A stretch of DNA of 38,445 nucleotides, taken from positions 166,360-204,804 of the forward strand of contig JAHEGI010000020.1 of the NCBI GenBank assembly GCA_024639785.1, in the 5' to 3' direction. Source of the DNA: Cryomorphaceae bacterium (GTDB lineage: Bacteria; Bacteroidota; Bacteroidia; Flavobacteriales; Schleiferiaceae). The position numbers were made by a program, and so were the translations under genes. The notes below the pieces were generated by a model that was given only the letters and a program-made list of their open reading frames with translations, was not told the DNA's origin and did not search any database. Below are positions 1-6,838 of this stretch, in pieces (within the stretch, counting starts at the first letter, position 1; each line of letters begins with the position of its first letter).

Positions 1-121
1 TCACTCCACCCACCAAAGGATCTACCGTTACCGTCACCGCCGTAGACGTGGCCGAACAACTGTACTGGTCCGTCGCCGTGACCGTATAGTTGGTCGTAGC
101 CGTAGGCGTTACCGTCGTGGG
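1..121. repeat. Direct repeat copy A, inside the giant surface-protein gene
   Basis: These 121 bases are identical to 1069-1189. The offset is 1068 bp, exactly 356 codons, so the repeat stays in frame. It encodes a PKD-like module (TTNYTVTATDQYS, then TVTVDPLVGG on the minus strand). The copy touches the window edge, so its full length is unknown and it may be much longer. Confidence 0.95.
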
Positions 122-1672
122 ACTTCCTGTAGCGGTATTGCTCCAGGTATAGGTGTTACCTCCCGATCCTGTAGCTGAAGCCGTCAACGTGACAGAGGCT
201 CCCGCCGGAATGTTCGTAGAGGGGTTGGCCGATGCCGTAACCGTAGGCAACGCACGAGCCGTCTTTAAAACACCTGTCGTCCATGCTACCGTGTTGTTGG
301 GATCCGTGTTATCACGCACCCCACGACGGTAGTACAACGTGCCCCCTGCTTGCATAGTTGCAGAGAACGAAAGCGTCGTGCCTGTCTCTCCTGTAAGAGC
401 AGTCGCCGACGTAAAGTCTGCATTAGCCGAAGACTGCCAACTGTATATATAGTTACCGCTAATGCCCGACCCCCCACTCGCCGCAGTGGTAGAGGTAATG
501 GTCGAAGGCGTAGCCCCCACACACACATCCTGTGCTCCGCTGATCGTACCGGCGTTCAACGTCGCAATGTTCACCGTTACATCATCGCTGGCGATACAGC
601 CATTGGCATCCGTTCCTGTGACTGTATAGGTGGTCTGTACCGTGGGGTTCGCCGTCACTGAGTTGCCCGTAGTAGCGTTGAGCGTACTACTGCCCGTCTC
701 GGTCCATGCATACGTAGAAGCACCCGTAGCCGACAGTGTCGTCGTACCTCCAGAAGGAACCGTCGAAGGAGAGGCCGTTACCGTTACCGTAGGTAAGGCA
801 TCAATGCTATACGTGATTACGTTCGAATACCCTGCAATCCCCGCATTGGTCACCTTGCGGCGGAAATACGTCTGCTGCGTAATGGCCTGCACAGGAGAAT
901 AGGTCGTCTGATCCGCACCCGTGATATCCGTAAAGCCCGTGGTCGTACTGGTCGTACTCTTCTGCCACTGATACGTGTAGTTAGAGCCCGTACCTCCGCT
1001 CGCTGCCGACGTACTAGTTAGCGCCGTAGGCACAGAACCTGAACAAATCGTGTTATCCGTCGTAGCAATCACTCCACCCACCAAAGGATCTACCGTTACC
1101 GTCACCGCCGTAGACGTGGCCGAACAACTGTACTGGTCCGTCGCCGTGACCGTATAGTTGGTCGTAGCCGTAGGCGTTACCGTCGTGGGGTTCGCAGTGG
1201 CACTATTTGACCAAACGTATGAATAAGTGTAGTTGGCAGGTGCATTCGAAAGCAGTGCAGAAAGTGAAACAGTAGCGCCAGAAGGGACTGTTAAACCAGG
1301 GGTTGCAGAAATCGTTACCGTTGGTAATTCATGGACAGAAACTAAAAACGAACTGGTTTCAACAGCTGTATTTACACCGTCAGAAATACTAACCTTATAG
1401 TAGGTATCAACACTCGTATTGGAGGTACTTGTATATGTTAGACCGTTTGCCGAAGTGATGTTGGAGTAAGTGACATCATCCGTTGACGACATCCACTGGT
1501 AGGAACAACCACCTGAACAGCCTGAAGCGGCAGTAACAGTAAGTGTTCCATGTACAGTTCCAGGACAAATGGTTTGATTGCCAGAAATTGAGATTGTTCC
1601 CGGTGCTATTTGACCTTTCGCAGCAAGTGCAAAGGCAACTAATACCAAAAGGAATAATCTTTTCAACGGCAT
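1..1672 (-). CDS. Large repetitive Ig/PKD-like surface protein (N-terminal 557 residues; runs off the left edge)
   Basis: The frame is open from the ATG at 1672 to the window edge with no stop, so the gene is partial at its 3' end. Residues 1-21 look like a signal peptide (MPLKRLFLLV start, hydrophobic core, then AAKGQ). The rest is a string of Thr/Ser/Gly-rich beta-sandwich-like modules. Examples are NYTVTATDQYSCSAT, a typical bacteroidetal PKD/Ig-like strand, and YQWQKS and YSWQSS strands with paired Cys. A block of about 356 residues (four modules) begins to repeat: residues 162-201 and 518-557 are encoded by identical DNA. From about residue 159 onward, Thr is almost always ACG, whereas the first part mixes ACA, ACT and ACC. 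The gene starts 12 nt after the motB-like stop, so it is probably co-transcribed with the motor genes. It is likely an exported adhesin or surface filament (inference). A T9SS C-terminal domain would lie outside the window. Confidence 0.8.
   Translation of the reverse strand, partial: MPLKRLFLLVLVAFALAAKGQIAPGTISISGNQTICPGTVHGTLTVTAASGCSGGCSYQWMSSTDDVTYSNITSANGLTYTSTSNTSVDTYYKVSISDGVNTAVETSSFLVSVHELPTVTISATPGLTVPSGATVSLSALLSNAPANYTYSYVWSNSATANPTTVTPTATTNYTVTATDQYSCSATSTAVTVTVDPLVGGVIATTDNTICSGSVPTALTSTSAASGGTGSNYTYQWQKSTTSTTTGFTDITGADQTTYSPVQAITQQTYFRRKVTNAGIAGYSNVITYSIDALPTVTVTASPSTVPSGGTTTLSATGASTYAWTETGSSTLNATTGNSVTANPTVQTTYTVTGTDANGCIASDDVTVNIATLNAGTISGAQDVCVGATPSTITSTTAASGGSGISGNYIYSWQSSANADFTSATALTGETGTTLSFSATMQAGGTLYYRRGVRDNTDPNNTVAWTTGVLKTARALPTVTASANPSTNIPAGASVTLTASATGSGGNTYTWSNTATGSPTTVTPTATTNYTVTATDQYSCSATSTAVTVTVDPLVGGV
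1069..1189. repeat. Direct repeat copy B, inside the giant surface-protein gene
   Basis: This copy is identical to 1-121. On the coding (upstream) side, identity stops at 1189, where the sequence changes to an AT-richer, non-repeated N-terminal region. Perfect identity without synonymous drift suggests recent duplication or gene conversion within the gene. Confidence 0.95.
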
Positions 1673-1684
1673 GTAAAATCCTGA

Positions 1685-2341
1685 TTAATAGTGCACAATC
1701 ACATCAACCCGACGATTCAGTGCCATGTTTGCAGCAATGGCTACACCTGAATCATCACGATTTGGTTTCAATGGAAAAGAATCTGCATGACCGATGGCTC
1801 GAACAATTTTATTGTTAAGGCCCAGATCTGTGAATTCTTTTACCACAGAAGCTGAACGTGACGACGATAGCTCCCAGTTGGAGGGAAATTTGAACGTATT
1901 GATAGGCACATCATCCGTATGCCCTTCCACATCTATAATCAAGGAATAAATCTTCAATCGCTCTCCTAATTCTTTACCAAGTGAATTCACAATACCCATT
2001 CCTTCCGGCTTAAGTTTTGCCTCACCTGATTCAAAAAGTGATCCTGACCCCATGGAAATAACAATCCCCTTGGACTCAAAGTCAATAGTCAGGTCTGGAT
2101 TATCATTTTTTGGATTATCGTATTTCGCCTCTAAAGCATTGTATAAATCTGCCAAAGGAGTTGGATTTTCAACATTCATGACATCACTTTCAATACCACC
2201 TTTAAGTTGTTCCCATTTCGACTGGGAAGGTTCGCTTGCAGAATACATAATCACAAAAAAGCACATAAGCAAGGTGATCATGTCCGCATAAGTAGTGATC
2301 CAGCCACCACCAGATGAAGACTCTTGTTCTTTATTAGCCAT
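1685..2341 (-). CDS. MotB-like stator protein with OmpA-type peptidoglycan-binding domain
   Basis: This 218-aa protein has the layout of MotB/PomB. A short cytoplasmic N-terminus leads into one TM helix (about 15-35) that opens with WITTYADMITLL. D20 of the TYAD motif matches the ion-binding Asp conserved in MotB. A linker follows, then an OmpA/MotB C-terminal domain (about 85-218) with GHTDDVPI, SNWELSSSRS and LNRRVDVIV, all typical of MotB. In flagellar motors this subunit anchors the stator to peptidoglycan and carries the ion site. The gene starts 9 nt after the motA-like stop and lies 12 nt before the repetitive surface-protein gene. The family call is strong; its use outside a flagellum is inferred from the absence of flagellar structural genes. 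A GldM-type partner is unlikely, because GldM lacks an OmpA domain. Confidence 0.92.
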   Translation of the reverse strand: MANKEQESSSGGGWITTYADMITLLMCFFVIMYSASEPSQSKWEQLKGGIESDVMNVENPTPLADLYNALEAKYDNPKNDNPDLTIDFESKGIVISMGSGSLFESGEAKLKPEGMGIVNSLGKELGERLKIYSLIIDVEGHTDDVPINTFKFPSNWELSSSRSASVVKEFTDLGLNNKIVRAIGHADSFPLKPNRDDSGVAIAANMALNRRVDVIVHY

Positions 2342-2349
2342 GACTGTGC

Positions 2350-3165
2350 TTATTTTTTATCATCACCAGAACTACCCTTACCGATCAAAGAATACAGCTG
2401 GTCTTTAATCATGAGAGCCGAACGGCCATCTTTTACCATTAAGATGCCCTCAAGTACGAGTTGCTCACGCGCAGAATTCAATACTGAATTAAAGCGGATT
2501 TTTTTAGCCAGAGGAGCAAAAAGCAAGTTCGCAAATGCAGTACCGTAAAGTGTAGTCAACAATGCCAAGGATAGACCTGGTCCGATAGCACTTGGATCAT
2601 CCAAATTCTGAAGCATTACTATGAGTCCCAAAACGGTTCCGAACATCCCGAATGCTGGACTCGTGATGGCCATCATATCCAAAACATCGGCCTTTTTGAT
2701 TTCCTCTGTGCTCCGCTTATCAATGTAAACCTCACCAATTTCACGAACCTCATGGGTGGTGTAGTTTGTAGACACTAACTCAAACAAATACTTTGTCAAT
2801 TTATCTGAATTAGCCTTCGAAACGCGTTCAATAAATCCATTTTTATCAGCGACAAACTCTTCCTTGTACTTCAGAATGTTTTCAATCTCTTTTTCCAAGA
2901 TTTCCAATTTGCCATCGTAGTGTGAAAACATGCTTTTGATAGCACCTATTGCTTTAAAAACGGTGAAAGCAGGGTACATAACAAATAAACCACAGAGCAT
3001 GCCTCCAATTACCACAAAGAAGGAGGCGAAGTCTAAAAATGGAATTTTCAAAAATTCTGGAAGGCTGTCAGTGAATTTTACTACACCAACAGTGTCTGCC
3101 GAACCAGTCAATAGCACTATAAGGGACACGATGAACCCTATGAATGAAGAAAGTGTGAATTTCAT
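2350..3165 (-). CDS. MotA/PomA-like stator ion-channel protein
   Basis: The protein is 271 aa with four predicted TM segments (about 5-22, 44-66, 169-186, 197-219) and a long cytoplasmic loop between TM2 and TM3. That layout is MotA/PomA rather than ExbB/TolQ. Diagnostic stretches are ASFFVVIGG with YPAF in TM2, TSPAFGMFGTVLGLIVML in TM3 (P170 in the position of the conserved MotA proline), LDDPSAIGPG, and ALLTTLYGTAFANLLFAPLA in TM4. LEGILMVKDG follows in the C-terminal tail. Five MotA-type subunits normally surround two MotB subunits and conduct H+ or Na+ to drive a rotor. The ATG overlaps the stop of the upstream lipoprotein by one base (TAATG), indicating translational coupling. The coupling ion cannot be decided from the sequence. 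Confidence 0.93.
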   Translation of the reverse strand: MKFTLSSFIGFIVSLIVLLTGSADTVGVVKFTDSLPEFLKIPFLDFASFFVVIGGMLCGLFVMYPAFTVFKAIGAIKSMFSHYDGKLEILEKEIENILKYKEEFVADKNGFIERVSKANSDKLTKYLFELVSTNYTTHEVREIGEVYIDKRSTEEIKKADVLDMMAITSPAFGMFGTVLGLIVMLQNLDDPSAIGPGLSLALLTTLYGTAFANLLFAPLAKKIRFNSVLNSAREQLVLEGILMVKDGRSALMIKDQLYSLIGKGSSGDDKK

Positions 3166-3710
3166 TAGTTTGATTGTTTAGGTGAATTGTTAAGGCCATT
3201 GATGGAATCAACTACCCATTGGGCACGATCCCAGTATTTTTGAGCACTCGTTGTGTCACTTTGAAGGAAATACAAAGTCCCTCTCAGGTCCAAGAATTCT
3301 GGAATCTCGGCAAGCCGTAAAATTTCATTAGTGTGGAATTCTGCCATCTTTAGATTTCCCGCTCCGATGTTTTCCTGGATCAATTTGTAGTATACTAGAA
3401 TTCGATTAAGCTCGCTCATTGAGAATCTCGATTCATCCGTCTCCAACTCTGCGATTCTTCCACTGAAATTTAAATCCAATTCCGAATCTGCTAGGTCAAA
3501 ATTCATCTTTACTTCCGAGCCATTATTGGCGTATTTAACTTCAATTGGGTTCACATAAGTGCGCTCAATGGTTGGCAATGTTGCTTTTTGAGCTTCTACG
3601 AAGTTGGTCACAGTTGGATCATTTGGGACACCGCCACATCCAGCTATAATAATCAATGTAAACGCTGATATAATTTGTGCTGTTCTTTTCACTTTAGTCC
3701 AAATTGACAT
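3165..3710 (-). CDS. Lipoprotein with TPR-like C-terminal half, motor operon
   Basis: This 181-aa protein has an N-terminal hydrophobic segment ending in a lipobox (LIIIAGC; lipidated Cys at residue 25). A polar region follows, then helical C-terminal residues (about 95-175) with a spacing of small and aromatic residues like one or two TPR hairpins (LRGTLYFLQSDTTSAQKYW). I recognise no named family. The start overlaps the end of the preceding gene by 17 nt and the stop overlaps the motA-like start, so it is tightly coupled to the motor genes. By position it could be an envelope scaffold linking stator or rotor to the outer membrane, comparable in idea to lipoprotein components of flagellar basal bodies. 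That is inference only. Confidence 0.75.
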   Translation of the reverse strand: MSIWTKVKRTAQIISAFTLIIIAGCGGVPNDPTVTNFVEAQKATLPTIERTYVNPIEVKYANNGSEVKMNFDLADSELDLNFSGRIAELETDESRFSMSELNRILVYYKLIQENIGAGNLKMAEFHTNEILRLAEIPEFLDLRGTLYFLQSDTTSAQKYWDRAQWVVDSINGLNNSPKQSN

Positions 3711-4803
3711 TTATTCCCAATCCAAAATTCAGGGTATTCAGCTCTATTCTCGTGTCTCTTCCAATATAACTTCCCTTTGGATTGTATTCGAGCTTTAAGA
3801 AAAGCCCAATGTTATCTGTTGGATATAAATACAGATTCGTGGAAGAGTTGATAAAAACTCCTGAATTCAAACGAACATTCGCATCCGCAGAAAGTTTCAC
3901 AGTAACCCAGTTGGTAGTATTGTAGCCGGCACCTTTCGGTAAAAACCCCAAATACGTATCAAGTCCTACCCTCGGACAGATGATAGCCTGAGCACTATTT
4001 AGTCCTGGCAAAATCCCATAAACATATCGCAAGCCTCCATGCAAGCCAATCATAAATGTATTTTTCATTGAGCTGGACTGTTGCCAAGAATACTCAATAT
4101 CACCGCCATAAAAATTCACACCATCAATACGAAGTGAGTCCAAACCACCCGTGGAGTTACTCACTTTGACATCTACACTTGAATTATTTAGGAAAACCAA
4201 GGCTAAATCCGTCCTGTAGAAAGGAGCTGGCGAACCTAATCCGCGTTCATTTGAAATGTAGGTTTTTGACCATGTAGCAGAAATCGTTTTGGCATCATAG
4301 ATAGTTACGCCCATGATGTATCCAAAGAACTTATCGTAATCCAAGCGGATAGATACATACTGATTGATCCGGTATTTATTAACCACCGATTGGACCGAAT
4401 CAAAATTGTATCTGTACTCCTTACTCGGATCGCGATTCACCAACCTGAATGTGCTATCTGTACTGTAAATTGATGAAATAATGCGTCGCTCAAATTCAGG
4501 GATTTCAACGTAATCAAATGACGACCGGCTCAAACTCTCTTCGAAAAAGCTCCGAATCATGCTTACTTCCCAAGAGCGAATATCTTCACTTTTTAACTCC
4601 ACTGATCGTATGCCAATTCGACCGCGATCTACTGTAACAAAAGGCAAATCCTGTCCAAAGCGGTTGAAAATCACCTTAAGTTGTTGGATTTTCAATTCAC
4701 GCTCAGCCTCATATGTAGTAGCATTTCCTCGATTTTTTTGTCCCTGGCCCAAGGCCACGGGAATGGCAAATAGCAACGCGAGTAAAACTAAAAATGCTCT
4801 CAT
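3694..4803 (-). CDS. Outer-membrane-type protein of the motor operon (periplasmic alpha/beta domain plus beta-barrel-like C-terminus)
   Basis: The protein is 369 aa with a clear signal peptide (MRAFLVLLALLFAIPVALG, cleavage near residue 19-20). Residues about 60-190 form an alpha/beta region (MIRSFFEESLSRSSFDYVEI followed by EFERRI). It resembles the CsgG/FlgO/TolB-N type of fold only in pattern, and I cannot assign it by motif. Residues about 215-369 alternate polar and hydrophobic residues with many Gly, Asn and aromatics and end in LNFGLGINVNLD, as in bacteroidetal outer-membrane beta-barrels. The gene lies 2 nt after the rotor gene and overlaps the lipoprotein gene. A role as the outer-membrane part of the machine, analogous to an L-ring or bushing, is inference. 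Confidence 0.7.
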   Translation of the reverse strand: MRAFLVLLALLFAIPVALGQGQKNRGNATTYEAERELKIQQLKVIFNRFGQDLPFVTVDRGRIGIRSVELKSEDIRSWEVSMIRSFFEESLSRSSFDYVEIPEFERRIISSIYSTDSTFRLVNRDPSKEYRYNFDSVQSVVNKYRINQYVSIRLDYDKFFGYIMGVTIYDAKTISATWSKTYISNERGLGSPAPFYRTDLALVFLNNSSVDVKVSNSTGGLDSLRIDGVNFYGGDIEYSWQQSSSMKNTFMIGLHGGLRYVYGILPGLNSAQAIICPRVGLDTYLGFLPKGAGYNTTNWVTVKLSADANVRLNSGVFINSSTNLYLYPTDNIGLFLKLEYNPKGSYIGRDTRIELNTLNFGLGINVNLD

Positions 4804-4805
4804 GA

Positions 4806-6788
4806 TTAAAGGAACTTTCTAACCGATGTGAGTATGCGCTTGCGCGTAGCAATTTGCTCCGCCTGAGCAACTCCCGTTATTGCTTGAATTTCTGCCTTGA
4901 TTAATTCGCGCTCCCTTGGAGGTCTTGCTTGAAGAACATGATCTATTAACTCTTGGTCCAGACCATACAAAGACTTAATCATAGCTTCAGTTTCAATCTC
5001 ACTCAAAGCGTTCCGTAAAACGTCCTGAGAAATATCTTTTAACCCTGACATACCAATGAAGATTTTCTCCAATCGATCCCCTTTCTCCAAATCATTGGCC
5101 CTCATGGTATCCACAATCTCAACTTGTTTCGAAAGATCCAATTCGTCTAAGGTCTCAACCAAAGCCAGCAAGCCATCGATGTTGATATCCTCAAGGCCAG
5201 CAACTTCTCGGGCTTTCTTACTATAACGAATGCCTATCTCCTTAATAACACTTAACGGCATTTTCTTTATGTCCGAAAGTGCAATCAACAAATTGTTCCG
5301 AAAATCCACATCTAAAGAATTCAGAACACTTAATTTTCGGTCTTTATTAAGTTGTGCAAATACCACGCTTGCTATCTCGGGCTTGTCCCTAGACAGCAGG
5401 CTAGAAATTTGAGGGTCACTTAATTGCTCCAAAAATCCAAAGACTCTTCCACCCTTGAATTCTACCTCATTATCCTCTTTTTTCGAGAGAACCTTGATAG
5501 CTGAATTGAATGTGACTAAAAACTTGTCTATGCTTTGAGGATCAATCTTTTCATCTAAGGGTGAATCAATTTTAGAAAGCACCGTCAAAAAACTGTTGTA
5601 GGCCATGTAGGGCTTTGTCAGCGCCACAAGGTCTGGGTAAGGCTTTGCTAAATGTGAAAAGACAGTTAACGCCTCATCATTGTTTTGGTCAATTGTAGAA
5701 CTCAGAAATGCTGCCACTGCTTCCGGGCTCTCTAACAAGTGAACCTTAAATTCATCTTTTTTCAAAGATGGCCTATTATCCTCAAAAGCTCCTTCGGCAA
5801 TTTTTTTCAAACCCATGTTAGTAACTTCTATGGGTTCTTCATCTACTTTAATTGGCTTTTGATTTTTACTGCGCAGCAACAACATAACAACCACAATGAT
5901 TGCGATTAGAAGTAGGCTGCCTAAAATGACCACGAGCCAAGGAAACTCGCTTTTTTCCTCGCTCTCTTCCTTGGGAGACAAGGCTTCTGTATCAGCTGGC
6001 TGACTTGTGTCCAGCGCTCGGTCTTCATCCAAACGAGATAATAGCTCTTCTAACAAGAGCCCATCGCCATTATCAGGCTTGGATGCTGAATCTCGAGGAC
6101 CACTAGTTTCATTAAGGCCCCTCGGGATATTCTTCACTTTCGCAATCGTTTCCCTCGCTGAGTTTGGAAATACCCAAAACTTTATGTCCACAATGTCATC
6201 CTCGTTGATATTGACAACTGAGCTAACTAAGTTTCTAAAAAAAGCATAGTTTCCCTGGGACGTTGCAGTGTCGATATCTAAGGTTATTTCTTTTCTTTCC
6301 GATACAACTTGGGGCAATTGTTTCTTTACCACATTCAACACCCCAGGGAGCGAATTATTAGCAATGTTATAATTCTCAGTAAATCCAGTAATCTTTCTTA
6401 CACTCACTGAAAAACTAGTAGGCTTCAAATACTTCTCGATAGCCTTTTCAATCCGACGTTTTTCTTCATTAAGAACTGTTGTTCGATATTGAATCTCAGA
6501 TTGCATGGCAATGCCAGGTAAACCAATGGCAGTCTTTCTTCCTGCCTTTGAGACCTTCATCGGATTGACACTGGTATCAAGACTCTCGGGTGACACAGAA
6601 GTATCCGCTACAACTAATGTAGAAGAATCGATTGGCTCGTCAGGGTTATTAAATAATGACAGGAATCCTGGACGTGTCTGCTGGGGTGCAATTAAACCCG
6701 AATCCGGAGTCCCGGCACCACCTATTGGTGTTTGGGCAAAGACCAAAAGTGGCCAGCAGAATACTAAAAAAGATAATTTTTTGCTCAA
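4806..6788 (-). CDS. FliF-like (ring-building domain + TM) / FliG-like rotor fusion protein
   Basis: This is a 660-aa protein. Residues 1-19 are a signal peptide (LSFLVFCWPLLVFAQ). Residues about 105-215 resemble the last periplasmic ring-building domain of FliF: helix RRIEKAIEKYL, strand SFSVSV, strand EITLDID, helix, then DIVDIKFWVFP. A low-complexity acidic linker and one TM helix (about 283-305) follow, as in the FliF C-terminus. Residues about 350-660 align by eye with FliG. The middle domain (448-530) has LLSRDKPEIASVVFAQLN, where the FliM-contacting EHPQ motif has become DKPE. The C-terminal domain (537-660) has VLRNALSEIETEAMIKSLYG and a gap-free match through to ILTSVRKF, the charged helix region that meets MotA. 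Start: an in-frame TAA lies two codons upstream and there is no ATG before the signal peptide, so a TTG start is required. Known FliF and FliG are usually separate proteins. Confidence 0.82.
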   Translation of the reverse strand: MSKKLSFLVFCWPLLVFAQTPIGGAGTPDSGLIAPQQTRPGFLSLFNNPDEPIDSSTLVVADTSVSPESLDTSVNPMKVSKAGRKTAIGLPGIAMQSEIQYRTTVLNEEKRRIEKAIEKYLKPTSFSVSVRKITGFTENYNIANNSLPGVLNVVKKQLPQVVSERKEITLDIDTATSQGNYAFFRNLVSSVVNINEDDIVDIKFWVFPNSARETIAKVKNIPRGLNETSGPRDSASKPDNGDGLLLEELLSRLDEDRALDTSQPADTEALSPKEESEEKSEFPWLVVILGSLLLIAIIVVVMLLLRSKNQKPIKVDEEPIEVTNMGLKKIAEGAFEDNRPSLKKDEFKVHLLESPEAVAAFLSSTIDQNNDEALTVFSHLAKPYPDLVALTKPYMAYNSFLTVLSKIDSPLDEKIDPQSIDKFLVTFNSAIKVLSKKEDNEVEFKGGRVFGFLEQLSDPQISSLLSRDKPEIASVVFAQLNKDRKLSVLNSLDVDFRNNLLIALSDIKKMPLSVIKEIGIRYSKKAREVAGLEDINIDGLLALVETLDELDLSKQVEIVDTMRANDLEKGDRLEKIFIGMSGLKDISQDVLRNALSEIETEAMIKSLYGLDQELIDHVLQARPPRERELIKAEIQAITGVAQAEQIATRKRILTSVRKFL

Positions 6789-6838
6789 AACTTAAGGTAA
6801 ACTAGTCCATCAACGAATAATCTTTAGGAAACTACAAT

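Noticed and set aside
350-902. Plus-strand open frames in the left edge
   Set aside because: They lie opposite the continuous minus-strand frame of the surface protein and have Arg/Ser-rich composition without motifs; they are shadows of a repetitive GC-rich gene.
1-1189. Repeats at the left edge as a CRISPR array or non-coding satellite
   Set aside because: The spacing is 1068 bp, the repeat is in frame, and the whole region is an open frame coding for Thr-rich beta modules.
1685-3165. MotA/MotB pair as part of a Zorya anti-phage system
   Set aside because: Zorya has ZorA with a long cytoplasmic tail, ZorB, and ZorC/ZorD helicase or nuclease partners. Here MotA is of normal length, no helicase or nuclease is nearby, and the neighbours are a rotor and envelope proteins.
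1685-3165. The pair as ExbB/ExbD, TolQ/TolR or GldL/GldM
   Set aside because: The first protein has four TM segments with a MotA-type loop and PSAIGPG/LLTTLYG motifs. The second has an OmpA-type peptidoglycan-binding domain, absent from ExbD and GldM.
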